A program made the position numbers and the translations under genes. Shown one piece after another: positions 1 to 10,570 of a DNA stretch of 64,000 bases. Source of the stretch: Paraspadella gotoi. Its lineage: Eukaryota; Chaetognatha. Numbering within the stretch: position 1 is the first letter of the stretch; every line of letters starts with the position of its first letter. The notes beneath the pieces were generated by a model. That model was not told where the DNA came from, did no database searches, and saw only the letters and a list, made by a program, of their open reading frames with translations. The stretch is from positions 5,237,545 to 5,301,544 of the forward strand of contig CM119264.1 in NCBI GenBank assembly GCA_051294375.1. The letters run 5' to 3'.

Positions 1-45
1 AGAAAGAAAGAAAGAAAGAAAGAAAGAAGGAAGGAAGGAAAGAAC
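1..45. repeat. (GAAA)n microsatellite at window edge
   Basis: The window opens inside an AAAG tetranucleotide tract that decays into GGAA and GGGA units. Confidence 0.9.
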
Positions 46-1503
46 GAGGGGAGAAATGAATGAAGGAAGAAAGGAAGGCTTGCCGAGAAAAACTTAAGAA
101 AATATAAAAGTTAAGTGATAAAAATTATTACTAAAAATTTTAGGAAAAAGGAAGGTAATCTTTAGAATTTTATTGTGATGTTCCTTTAAAAAATAATAAA
201 TTATGTAGATATAAAAGTCACAACAAAAAGTCACAATAATCAAAAATTACCGTCGGACTCTCACAATGATATCTCATTCAACTTTCATGACTTCCGTGAA
301 TTCCGTATATGTGGGCGTGTGACGGACGAGGGAGAGAAGGGGGGCGGGGTTATAGCGACGACGCGCCAACCTCGAGGTGACGCAAAGTGCGTCACGTGAC
401 CCAGATCGCCGATTGCGTGACGCGAGACGGCTGGTCGGTGGTCGCGTGATCGGGAAGATGGATGATTGGCGATGGATGATCCGGTGGTCGCGTGTTCTCG
501 AAATAGCTGTTCTTTTGATTGCTGTGATCTGTGGTTAGAAAGTAAGAAGAAACGTGCGTAACTCAGAGAAGACAATCCGATGACAACGAATGACCGACTG
601 ACCTGACAGTGGATCGAATCCGTTTGATCAGAAATCCTGATGACGTCCGGAAGGAACCTAATAACTATCAGGCTGGCCTGATTGAAGGTCAGGCGAGCCC
701 AATCTGGCTTTGCGCTTGAACTCGGTCACCCCTTCGTCGTCGCCGTCGCCTTCGTCGTCGCCTTCNNNNNNNNNNTCGTCGTCGCCGTCGTCGTCGCCTT
801 CATCTTCTTTCTGCTTTTTGATTTTTTTGTTTCATTTTTCTTTCTTTTCTTTTAATCATTTTTTAAATTAAACATTTAAATTTTCCTCTACATAGTTATT
901 AGAAATCTCCTTTTCGCACATTTAGATATGACAATCTTTTTTAGAAAAGCTTCAAGCGAAAAGAAAAACGACGTTCCTGGGATAAAAAATAACTGGGGGA
1001 ACAGGAAATTTATCATTTTATCAATCCCCTTTGATTAATTATATTAACACTAAGAACAAGTATAACAAAAGACAAATGCAACGTCGACAACGGAGACGAA
1101 GTAAAAACATTTTGTTATAAATTATAGATTATAAACTTTAAAGTTGACTTAGATACAGTCTTTGATCGTCTAAAGTGATCCCTAGATACGAGACTGTCTG
1201 ATCCGTCCACTTCTTTATATTTTTAACAAACCAAAAAGGGCTGATTTTTAGTATCCCATCGAGTCCCGACGGCAGCTGAGACCGAAAAACACAAAAAAAG
1301 TTATTTTTCTTTCTCCGAGTATCAGATCTGAGAACCACTTGCACCGGCGGCTGCCGCGGCTGGCGCCGGCCGCTGCCGTCGGCCGCAGCGGCAGCACCTG
1401 CGACCGCATCGACCTCATCTTCGGCCCTGACCCCCCAGAGGAGAGGAGGAGGAGGGCAAAGGATGAGGAGGGGGCGGAGGTAGAGGGCAAAGGTCGAGGG
1501 GGA
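46..1503. other. Intergenic DNA, no gene recognised
   Basis: A+T-rich DNA with a more G+C-rich patch at about 300-500. That patch carries degenerate GATGATTGGCGATGG-like units and opens a 96-codon minus frame without recognisable features. A TCG/CGC trinucleotide tract at 733-796 is interrupted by a 10-N gap. At 1340-1500 there is a G+C-rich purine run next to a 230-N gap. Frames there are compositional. Confidence 0.6.
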
Positions 1504-1733
1504 NNNNNNNNNNNNNNNNNNNNNNNNNNNNNNNNNNNNNNNNNNNNNNNNNNNNNNNNNNNNNNNNNNNNNNNNNNNNNNNNNNNNNNNNNNNNNNNNN
1601 NNNNNNNNNNNNNNNNNNNNNNNNNNNNNNNNNNNNNNNNNNNNNNNNNNNNNNNNNNNNNNNNNNNNNNNNNNNNNNNNNNNNNNNNNNNNNNNNNNNN
1701 NNNNNNNNNNNNNNNNNNNNNNNNNNNNNNNNN
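1504..1733. other. Assembly gap (230 N)
   Basis: Run of N. Open frames crossing it are meaningless. Confidence 0.95.
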
Positions 1734-3580
1734 CTTTCCTTTTTATTTTCCGTTTTAGCTCCAATCTGTTCCTTTCTCTCTTTTTTTCTTCTCTCTACTT
1801 TCCTTGTTTCCTCCTTAACTTTGGATTTTCCCTTTTTTTGGCTCCAATTTTCCGTTCAATTTTTTACTTCAAGTTGTCTTTTCCTTTCTTCCATTTTTCG
1901 CTCTCTTCTTCTCTTTCTCCTTTTCCTTTTCGCTCATTCTCAACCTCTTTCTTTCTCCCTTTTTCCTTTTCCTTTTCCCATTTCCTTTTTCATTCTTCTC
2001 TTTTACTTTTAATCTTTTCATTTTTATTCTCATACAGTTCTTTCTTCTATTCTTTTTTTTTTCCAACTTCCCTAAATTCGATTCTCTTTCGCCGCAATAA
2101 TTATGATCAGCAGCTGACTCTTTCTCCCTTTCTTCTCTCTCTTACCCATCCACTTAATTCTCTCCCTTTTCTTTATTGAATCACAAATTTTTTTGTTCTA
2201 CTCTGGATGGAGATTTTCAACATCGCTCACAAGCTTTTTCTCTCTTCAATCTTTTTATTTCCCCAGTTTNNNNNNNNNNTTCTCTCTTTATCTCTTCCCC
2301 ATCTCATATGTCTTTTCTTTCCCTCTCTTCTATTTTCTATTCCCTTCCNNNNNNNNNNNNNNNNNNNNNNNNNNNNNNNNNNNNNNNNNNNNNNNNNNNN
2401 NNNNNNNNNNNNNNNNNNNNNNNNNNNNNNNNNNNNNNNNNNNNNNNNNNNNNNNNNNNNNNNNNNNNNNNNNNNNNNNNNNNNNNNNNNNNNNNNNNNN
2501 NNNNNNNNNNNNNNNNNNNNNNNNNNNNNNNNNNNNNNNNNNNNNNNNNNNNNNNNNNNNNNNNNNNNNNNNNNNNNNNNNNNNNNNNNNNNNNNNNNNN
2601 NNNNNNNNNNNNNNNNNNNNNNNNNNNNNNNNNNNNNNNNNNNNNNNNNNNNNNNNNNNNNNNNNNNNNNNNNNNNNNNNNNNNNNNNNNNNNNNNNNNN
2701 NNNNNNNNNNNNNNNNNNNNNNNNNNNNNNNNNNNNNNNNNNNNNNNNNNNNNNNNNNNNNNNNNNNNNNNNNNNNNNNNNNNNNNNNNNNNNNNNNNNN
2801 NNNNNNNNNNNNNNNNNNNNNNNNNNNNNNNNNNNNNNNNNNNNNNNNNNNNNNNNNNNNNNNNNNNNNNNNNNNNNNNNNNNNNNNNNNNNNNNNNNNN
2901 NNNNNNNNNNNNNNNNNNNNNNNNNNNNNNNNNNNNNNNNNNNNNNNNNNNNNNNNNNNNNNNNNNNNNNNNNNCTCCGGCTGAGGGGACGGCTGAGTGC
3001 GTGAGCTTGTTTCTCCGCCCGCTACTTTTGTGGTTTTTTGCGATGAGGTTGACAGTAATTCTCTCAACCCTTTTGTTCCGCCCCCTTGATCTAGTTCACC
3101 GTCTCTCGCCCTTTCCTAACCCCTTTCCTCTATCGATCTCTCTCCTCTTTCTACCCCTCTCCCCTCAAAGCGACCAGATGGAGTCGACTTGACCCAAAAG
3201 CGAAAAATGAAAATCGACTCCAAAGACCAGCGCCTTTTAAACCGCATTCCCTCTTAATTGTTTTTGCTTTCTTCTCGCTTTTCTAAGTTCCAAGTTCCAA
3301 GTTCTACATTTGATTCTCTTTTTTAACAACATTTAACTTTTCCTTTCTTACTGCTCCTTACAACCTCTTACAAACCCTCACTTATTGGCTTCTTCGCTTT
3401 TTACTTTAGCCTGTCCCCTTGCTCCCCAATTTTTCCCCAAGTTTTTGCCATTTTCAATTTCTGTTCTCTATTGTGGTCTTCTTACGTTTCTCTTCTTTTC
3501 CATCTTCCTGTATTCGATCGCTTTCTCTCTCTACTTCTTGACCTTACTCCGTGCCCTCTTCCCATTCTTTTCCTTCGTTT
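1734..3580. other. Pyrimidine-rich DNA with a large gap (N 2349-2974)
   Basis: Dominated by T/C-rich sequence (CTTTT, CTCTTT units) with a 10-N gap at 2270-2279 and a 626-N gap at 2349-2974. The long plus-strand frames here are Phe/Ser/Leu-rich translations of the pyrimidine tract. No gene seen. Confidence 0.7.
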
Positions 3581-3639
3581 GCCTTCCCTTTCCTCCCCTT
3601 CCTCCTTCCTCCCTTTCGTCCTCCTATCCTCCTCCCTAC

Positions 3640-4035
3640 TCCTAACTGCCGCCTTCTCCCTGGCCAGACTTGCACCGTCTCTCGAAACCAAAGCCGGACG
3701 GGCTGAAGCCGTCATAACCGGGACCTCTTGCGTCGTGGTCCGCTGCCAGTCTCGGGGCGGGCACCTCGGCCTAATCCGTCCCTTACCCCAACTTGTCGGA
3801 CTGTCTACTCCCTTACTGTACCTTAACCATCTATATCTCCAAGTTGCTCCCTGCCTGTTCATTTCTCAGGTTAACTACTTTCCATTCGCCGTTGTTCTTA
3901 TCCTCCCAGTTTCATGTCTTAGCCTCACCCACGACACATTCCTGCAGCCACTCACACCACGTTTTTCCCCATCCTTTTCCCAGAGTCCACTTATGCCGCC
4001 TTTTTGAAAACGAGAGCTTGTTGCCTTGCTCTCTT
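3640..4035. repeat. Direct duplication, left copy (noisy)
   Basis: This block repeats at 4165-4475. Both copies hold the same ordered words: CCAGACTTGCACCGTCTCTCG, CATAACCGGGACC, CCTAATCCGTCCC, ATATCTCCAAGTT, ACCCACGACA and GAGAGCTTG. The left copy carries extra single bases and short insertions throughout. A 25-N gap (4119-4143) separates the copies. Confidence 0.85.
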
Positions 4036-4062
4036 CGTCTATCTTCTCTCTTCTCTCTCTCT

Positions 4063-4100
<38 letters not shown>

Positions 4101-4118
4101 TCTCTCTCTGCGTCGTGC

Positions 4119-4143
4119 NNNNNNNNNNNNNNNNNNNNNNNNN
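4119..4143. other. 25-N gap between duplicate copies
   Basis: Exactly 25 N. The same size recurs at 23235, 43668, 51703 and 59078, so it is a placeholder rather than a measured gap. Confidence 0.9.
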
Positions 4144-4164
4144 TTCCCCCCCTCTTCTCCCTGG

Positions 4165-4475
4165 GCCAGACTTGCACCGTCTCTCGAAATCCAAAGCCGG
4201 ACGGGCGAAACCGTCATAACCGGGACCTTTGGCCGTCGTGGTCCGCCCAGTCGTCGGGGCGGGACCCGCCTAATCCGTCCCTTTACCAACTTCGGACTTC
4301 TACCTTACTGATTAACCATATATCTCCAAGTTCTCCCTCCCTTATTTCTCAGTTACTACTTTCCATTTCGCCCGTTGTTACTTACCTCCCATTTAGCTTA
4401 CCCACGACAACATCTCAGCCACTCAACCCACTTCCCCTCCTTTTCCCGAGTCCACATCCGCCTGAAACGAGAGCT
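4165..4475. repeat. Direct duplication, right copy (cleaner)
   Basis: Shorter partner of 3640-4035, in the same orientation and word order with fewer apparent insertions. Confidence 0.85.
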
Positions 4476-4479
4476 TGTG

Positions 4480-4481
<2 letters not shown>

Positions 4482-4527
<46 letters not shown>

Positions 4528-4560
4528 TCTCTCTTCTCTCTCTCTCTCTCTCTCTCTCTC
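4482..4560. repeat. (CT)n microsatellite
   Basis: Interrupted CT tract, followed 66 bases later by a (GA)n tract. The two can pair as a long hairpin. Confidence 0.9.
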
Positions 4561-4626
4561 CCAATTCTTTCTCTCTTCTCCCTTGGTCCCTGTTGGTAAA
4601 TAAAGAACTTAGGCGGAACTCGTGGT

Positions 4627-4638
4627 AGAGAGAGGAGA

Positions 4639-4700
<62 letters not shown>
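4627..4700. repeat. (GA)n microsatellite
   Basis: GA tract complementary to the CT tract at 4482-4560. Confidence 0.9.
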
Positions 4701-4702
<2 letters not shown>

Positions 4703-4794
4703 CAGTGCGGCTACGAACCGTAGACGTCCCCGGGGTCAAGGGCTGGAGTAGCCCGTGTCATGACGGGCACCCGAATTCTGGACGGCAGAAAAAA

Positions 4795-4808
4795 AGTTTT
4801 CTCTCTCC

Positions 4809-4842
<34 letters not shown>

Positions 4843-4890
4843 CTCTCTCTTCTCTCTCTCCTCTCCTCTTCTCTCTCTCTCTCTCTGTTC
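4795..4890. repeat. (CT)n microsatellite, interrupted
   Basis: CT-rich tract broken by TTCTCT units. All ORFs through it are Ser/Leu repeats. Confidence 0.85.
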
Positions 4891-4979
4891 TCCCCATTCT
4901 CTCTTCAGCCTTTTCTTTTCTCTCTTGTTTTTCGGTCTCGTTTTTTTGTCCCATCGTGGACGTCCCTCGTCCCAAGTCT

Positions 4980-7500
4980 GAAGTAATCTCTTTCTTCGCT
5001 TTTCTAGGTTTGGAAAACTAATTTTGGTCCAATTTCTTTTTATTATCTTTCATTTCTCAATCGTTCCCGTTTCCTGTTTTTGTTAATCATTATGCGAATC
5101 ATCATGGTTCTGAGTCCGCCTCCACTCTCTCCTTCCGGGCCTTGATTCAGGGAAGCGAGAGACGAGAAGAAATTGGAAAGATTGGGGGAGGAAGCCGGGA
5201 GGAACGGAGGAAACTTTCATAAATTGATTTTTTCAAGTCGGCCGTGACTTTTCGTCGGGCCTCCGGTCCTTCGTCAACGTCTTCGCCGTGGTCGTCGTCG
5301 TCGTGTCGTCGTCGTCCTTTTTCCTTCTCTTCGTCGTCGTTTGTTTTTCCGCGTCTTCTCTTTGTTCCGACACAAAATATCTTTCCACCAACGATAGACG
5401 CTTTTCAATTCTTGTTGTTTCAAAAAACCATTTTGGTTTCGAACTGGAAGCCTCTTCTTTTTTTTTCTTTTTTTGTCGAAAAGGAAATGAAAAAGAATGT
5501 TTGTCTTCGGGCGGAAGTGAAAGCGAGTGGGAGAAAGAGGCTTCGGCAACCGGCTCACTGTGAAGGTGAGGTTCGAGGAAGTCAGTCAATTCCTCGGGTA
5601 TATAATTGATAAAACGGGTACAATACGTAATGAATTTAATTAAATGATTACTACTCATACGCTTAGTATATTGAACGAAATAATGAACAATTTATGGCGC
5701 TTGCATCGTCATATCAATTTTTGGCATTTGAACAACGATAAGTACTTTCTTAATCAGATAGAAGCTACATAGAACAATAATTCAATCGGAAAATAACTTA
5801 TCACTAAAATTATAATCTATTTAAATAATATTAATTCTTCTTTTTAGCAAACCCAATAATTGAATATAATTGAATCATGAAAGAAGCGTCCTATCTTGTG
5901 AAGTCGTTACTTCTCTCTCTCGTAATATCTCTAACTCGTTTAACTTGGTTTGATGTCTATGTTTCTGATTCTTCTGTCAATTGACTAAATCTTCTTTGTT
6001 TATACCTTTTGGATATCTCTTCTTCTAATCTCTCTCTCGCTTTTTCACTTCGCCCTCCAAATGTTATATACATATTTACCTCTCACCTGTTCTATGAGAG
6101 CACAGAATCATGTTGCGTTCCAAATATGACATTCTACTCGAATGACAGTGTTGTGAGAAAATTCTTTGCATTTCCATGATTTTTATTGAAACTATATTTA
6201 GACTTTGACTGAATGTATCTTTTTCTCTTTCTTTTTTTCCGCTTACGGTTTTTTTTCCGTCTTTCTCTCATCTTCTCTCTTCTCTTCTCTTTGCTTATTT
6301 CTTTAGTTGCTTTTACCCAATCCTTATGTTTACTGCCATTACGAACTTTCCTTCACGCTCACTTTCTCTTCCACCATTAGTCGAAATTTCTTCTTTTTTT
6401 TTCTTTCCTTTTTTTCTTTTCTTTTTTTTATTTCTTTTTTCAGGTCTTCGTCGCAATTCGTTTTCTTTTGTTTACATTTTGTTTTTGTTCGTGTGTTTTC
6501 TTTTCATCATTTTCCCATCGAATGATTGCGTCAAAGACGCGGGGCACCAATTGCTTGACAATTGCTTGACAAAGCTTGTTTTTTTTTTATTCCCAAAGAC
6601 GATTAGTTCCATCGTCAGAGAAAGAATTGATGGGTGCGACTTTGATCTAAAGACAAAACTGAATTACAAGCAGGCAAGCAGCCAAGCAGCTTTTCTTTTC
6701 TAAGTAAAACAAGGCTTTCTCTTTCCTTGCGACTTATTTTTTAATCTTCTTCTGTTTAACTTTTTAAAAAACTGTGTTTTTTTTTGCTAATTGTTTTCTT
6801 TTTCTTTTAATACAGAGCGTCGCCCAACAAAAAAATATTTTTTTTTGCGTCAATATTTTGTTTATAGTTTATAAATAAGTTTTAGACTGTTAATACACTG
6901 TTCTTTCGTTTGGGAAAATAAATTTTTAAATGACGTTAAAATATTCTACTTTTAATGCCATTCGTTTGCCGTAACCCTGTATTAGTTTCCGAAAGTAATC
7001 ATCTTAATTCTTCCTAAAAAAGGTTTTAACGGGCAGCGAGGGAGTCGTCGAGCAACAGCAGAGAAGCAACAGCTACAGCAACCACTTGAGAAATTTCCTC
7101 AAAAACTTCATCAACGCCCGCAGCTGCAGCAGCAGCAGCAGCAACGAGAAATGCGGCGTTGAAAGATTAAACTCCAATTAAAAGTCCAGAGTAGAGTTTA
7201 GAGTCACGCAACTTTTCACTCAGAAAAGTCACTGTTAACGCCAAATCGTCACAGCACCCATATTCCCCTTTTCACTTCGCAACGGCCTTTTCTCCAACGA
7301 TCAAAGGACATGCCTTCCGTCGCTTCCCTCGTAACGTCCGACGTAACGTCAATTTTACCCGTAACGTCGTTCGTAACGTCTCTTCTCGTCAGGACCGGCG
7401 TCATAAACGACGGCGAGTGAGACGACGACGAAAACGTCGACGAAATTGCGTCGAATCCCGAGCAAGCCTTTTAGTCACAGCCTCGCAACACGTGATACCT
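4980..7500. other. Intergenic, no gene recognised
   Basis: A+T-rich DNA with T-rich runs at 6380-6440 and 6770-6800. Trinucleotide-like CAGCAG and AACAG units lie at 7050-7150, and repeated GTAACGTC words at 7330-7380. A minus frame at 5233-5658 includes Lys- and Thr-rich repeat translation and has no domain I recognise. Confidence 0.6.
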
Positions 7501-7611
<111 letters not shown>

Positions 7612-7853
7612 TCGCCAACAAGTCAAGTAACAAAGTAACAAAACAAAAACAAGGAATTAACTCCGCACTTGTTATGGAAAAAAAGGGAAAAAATGTTTTT
7701 TCTTTGAAAAATTTCGTTTTACTCAAATTAGTCGTCGCGTCTTTCGAAGCAATTTGCGTCAAAAGGATTCCGGGACCAAAAATAAATAAACAAACAACTA
7801 AAAAATACTTTTTTTTTCTTTCAAAGTGATAATAAAGGGAAAAGAAAATTCTC

Positions 7854-7867
7854 CGGCGGCCATTTTG
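7854..7867 (+). promoter_or_regulatory. YY1-like GCGGCCATTTTG element
   Basis: CGGCGGCCATTTTG resembles the reverse complement of the AANATGGCGGC YY1/pleiohomeotic consensus. It sits about 210 bp upstream of the ATG of the IgSF gene, a plausible place for a promoter or 5' UTR element. Only the motif and its position support this. Confidence 0.3.
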
Positions 7868-8074
7868 AATTCGTGATGTATTTGGCGGGGAAAAAAAGTT
7901 CCGAGAGGCCTTTCGTAAGAGATCAGGAAATAAAACAGAAGAACAATCGAATTAAATTCTATGCGGATTTAATTTAGCGACTCGATCGATTCTCTCCCGT
8001 CGCGACATCTGCCCAAAAATTAAACAAAAAAAAATATTACATTAAAAAAAAACAAACAAACAAACTTGAAGAAG

Positions 8075-8332
8075 ATGCGACTTCGTTTCGACCTTACCTT
8101 CAGCTCCTCTTCCTTTCCCTCCACCCCCACTTCAGCCTTTCCCGCGCCCCTCTTGGCTTTGACCCTGCTGGGCTGCACCCTGCTCACACTGGCCGACCCA
8201 ATAGCCCTGCCCTTGGCCGTGCCAGCCGGGTCGGACGTCAAGTTCGCGTGCGACAGCGAGGAGAAGCCGGCGATCTGGACGAGACCTGGAGGGAAGTATC
8301 TCTCCTTCGGCGAGGAACCGTTCGACCCCTCG
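8075..8332 (+). CDS. IgSF receptor, exon 1 (signal peptide, start of Ig domain 1)
   Basis: I chose the ATG at 8075, the first methionine, downstream of an A-rich leader. It gives 86 codons ending exactly at a CG|GTGAGG donor (phase 0). Residues 21-40 form a hydrophobic Leu/Ala/Thr segment ending LTLA|D, a good signal peptide with predicted cleavage before Asp41. After it comes an Ig V-type N-terminus: GSDVKFAC supplies the B-strand Cys (about residue 59) and AIWTRPGG the C-strand Trp (about 68). Codons are strongly C/G-ending, unlike the flanking A+T-rich introns. The product is expected at the cell surface as a type I membrane protein. IgSF membership is strong from the domain pattern over the exons; family-level identity is not settled. 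Invertebrate adhesion receptors of the beat, sidestep or nephrin type are the nearest analogues I can suggest. Confidence 0.75.
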
Positions 8333-8340
8333 GTGAGGAG

Positions 8341-8411
8341 TTGTTGTTGTTGTCGTTGTTGTTGTTGTCGTTGTTGTTCTTGTTGTTGTTCTTGTTGTTG
8401 TTGTTGTCGTT
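8341..8411. repeat. (TTG)n tract in intron 1
   Basis: Interrupted TTG/TCG trinucleotide repeat beginning 8 bp after the exon 1 donor. It reads as Cys/Arg in the exon frame, so frames running past the donor give an artefactual Cys-rich tail. Confidence 0.9.
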
Positions 8412-8780
8412 TGGTTTTACTTGATTTGATAACTGACGAAGTCAATTGTGTAAATATTTGCCTTGTTTTTAATTTATTTATTATTGTTTTCGTCCACACT
8501 TCTCATAGCGTCTTATAATATAATTAGAAATAGAAATATATCTCACACTAAATATTTCGTATATTTATTATTTTAGATTTATCCTATGTTATTGTATTGT
8601 CTTTGTAATTTTCAGTTTGTTTGGATCGCAAACTTCAGGATAAGTTACAATTCTATTTTCTGCATTGATCCCTTTCTTCAACTCCTCTTCCTCTTCTTAT
8701 CCTCTCCCCCCCCCCTGCTCCCCTTTCCCCCTTTTCCTTCCTCCCTCCACCCCACCTCCACCTCCACCCCAAACCTCAAG

Positions 8781-8926
8781 GTGTCCCTCGACAAGTACGA
8801 GTTTTCGCGCGTTCGATCGACCTACTCGATCTCAGTGCGCAAAGTCGGAATGAGCGACGCCGGTTTGTACGTCTGCAACAATAAATTGGTCGTCAGTCTG
8901 GTCGTCATCGAAAGGCCTGTCTGCAG
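8781..8926 (+). CDS. IgSF receptor, exon 2 (end of Ig domain 1)
   Basis: The acceptor is AAACCTCAAG|GTG after a long C/T-rich tract. The frame continues phase 0 from exon 1. The exon holds the D to G strands: STYSISV, then the hallmark MSDAGLYVC (D-x-G-x-Y-x-C), then NNKLVVSLVVIE and a Cys (PVC). No usable GT donor follows. The best 5' splice site is CTGCAG|GCGAGT, a GC-AG type donor at 8927, leaving phase 2, which exon 3 needs. A second possible GC donor lies 12 bases upstream in the same phase. The CT/C-rich sequence at 8685-8770 is the polypyrimidine tract. Confidence 0.75.
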
Positions 8927-9490
8927 GCGAGTGGAGGAAAGGGGCAAGAGGAAAAGGGAACAGTGGGTTGGGCATTTGGGGGTGGGGGCACTTTCGGTTG
9001 ATGGTTTATCTATGATGCTCGGGTTGTCTTCAAATATATTATTAATCTTCTATACGTCCATATTTAAGCGGTTCACGATCATCGTCTGAATAATTTTAAT
9101 ATTTCTTATTTGAGTTTTCCCCGGACCTATGGAAATGACGTACAAAGATTTTCTTTGGTTGAAATATTACAATACTGACTTTCTATTTGGGATCTGGTCT
9201 CTAATTAGACAATTTTGCGTTTGAAAAGAATTTCTAACTTTTTTCATTGGATGTAAATGTAAATTACTGAAATTTGTCAAAGTTAGTATTTTTTTTTCTT
9301 TGAGAGAGATGCTCATTTTAATTTTCAATTTCCGTAGACGTACCTGATCATGGTATTATGAATTTTCCTTTACGCAGTTTACCTCGCCACCGCTCCCCAA
9401 AATCTATTCAACTGTAATCTCCAAACTACCACCTCCTCCTACCGCTAAATCCCTCGCCTGATTCTATTCCCATTCCCCTCAATTCAACAG

Positions 9491-9695
9491 GCCCCTCAAC
9501 CCTCGCCTGATCGAGGACGAAGAGACGCTGATCACCTGTCAAGTCTCTTCGTTCGGGGGCAAGAAGCCTCAACTCTACTGGTCGAAGGGCAGCTTCTCCA
9601 CTCAGGGCAAGCTGACCACCCTGTCCAACTCGACGGTCAGCGAGTATCGCCTCAAACCCTCACACGTCGATCATGGCTCCCCGCTTCGCTGTCAG
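9491..9695 (+). CDS. IgSF receptor, exon 3 (Ig domain 2, first part)
   Basis: The acceptor is AATTCAACAG|G. The first base completes an Arg codon and 68 codons follow, ending TGTCAG|GTGGTT (phase 0, a weak donor). Visible features are ETLITCQVSS (B strand with Cys), KPQLYWSKG (C strand Trp), an NST glycosylation sequon, SEYRLKPSHVDHGSPLRC (E-F strands with the second Cys) and Q. The LTCxVS...LxW...LxPxxxDxGxxLxC layout is typical of the C2-type second domain in CD80/nectin/nephrin-like IgSF adhesion proteins. The domain finishes in the 63-bp exon 4. Confidence 0.75.
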
Positions 9696-10023
9696 GTGGT
9701 TGGAAGGATTCGCGGGTTTATTGGCAGAGAGGGTTGGGAGAAGGGGGGCTTTGTCGGGTCAAGTGTCAAGATCGGGGTTCAAAAGAACTTTCGGGTCCAA
9801 AATATTATCGAGTCAAGGTATCTTTTTTGGGTCAAGGGGTAGATTTCTGTAAAATTGTCATTGGTGGGAATTTAGACGTTAGATCATTAGACCTACGATC
9901 ACCCCATAAAAAGAAAGAATTCATGAAAATCCTAGGAAACGAAAAAAAAAAGTAATTATTATTAAATTAGTTTGAATCCGTACTAAGATTTCGATACTTT
10001 TTAATCGAAACTCGAACTTCAAG

Positions 10024-10086
10024 GTTTTTCACGAAAACTGGAACAATTCAGTCCCCGCACCGACTTGCGGCTACGACGCTCTCAAG
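10024..10086 (+). CDS. IgSF receptor, exon 4 (63-bp exon, end of Ig domain 2)
   Basis: Short symmetrical exon of 21 codons, phase 0 at both ends, between GAACTTCAAG| and |GTGAGG. It encodes the F-G turn and G strand, starting VFHENWNNS and ending GYDALK. Together with exon 3 it reads ...LRCQ|VFHENW..., the usual C-x-V-x-H order after the F-strand Cys. NNS is a possible N-glycosylation site. A Cys in PTCGYD is extra to the core pair. It is easily missed by ORF scans because of its size. The 63-bp length is divisible by three, so skipping would keep frame but remove the G strand. Confidence 0.7.
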
Positions 10087-10273
10087 GTGAGGTTGCCTTA
10101 CCTTTGGTTTAAAGTAATTAAAGCAAATCATTCTACCGGTCTAATATCTTATTTCCTTCAAACTACATAAATCGAATCAATTGATTTAAACTTAATCCGT
10201 CAATATTTGATTTTAAAAACAAATATAGCAAACTCAGTTTCTCTAATAATTTCAATTCCCCTCCCCCTCGCAG

Positions 10274-10570
10274 GTGGAGTTCAAGCCCCGCCTCGACTGC
10301 CCCAAAGAGCAGATCCTCCACGCCTCCACGCCCCCTCATCTCTTCCACAACGTCTCCTGCCTCGTATTTGCCAACCCGCCCGTCCCGCCCGACAATATCA
10401 CGTGGCGCGTTCAGACGGCGCCGGCGCCTGGCACCGCGGGCGCCCTCGTCGAGCCCCTGGTCATCCGGGCGCCGCCTCATCGGGAGCAGGACCCGCTGCT
10501 GCATCCGGGGTTGGTCGCCAACAACGGGCTCTTCACCCATTGGCAGCGGAACGTTCAAGGGGGCGTGCAG
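10274..10570 (+). CDS. IgSF receptor, exon 5 (Ig-like domain 3, first part)
   Basis: The acceptor is CCCTCGCAG|GTG and the donor GTGCAG|GTGTAT. It has 99 codons, phase 0 at both ends. It begins VEFKPRLDCP, then LFHNVSCLVFANPPVPPDNITWRV, giving a Cys...Cys...Trp pattern with two sequons (NVS, NIT). The part after the Trp is Pro/Ala/Gly-rich, then ANNGLFTHWQRNVQGGVQ. The motif FxPRxxCP...P...NVxC...A.PP..P....W recurs almost exactly in exon 8 (domain 4), so domains 3 and 4 are duplicates of one another. The second half of the domain is expected in exons 6 and 7. Confidence 0.75.

Noticed and set aside
1138-1764. 208-codon minus frame
   Set aside because: Crosses a 230-N gap; what remains is G+C-rich low-complexity sequence.
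5233-5658. 141-codon minus frame
   Set aside because: C-terminal half is Lys/Thr-rich repeat translation, no domain, no splice or start support.
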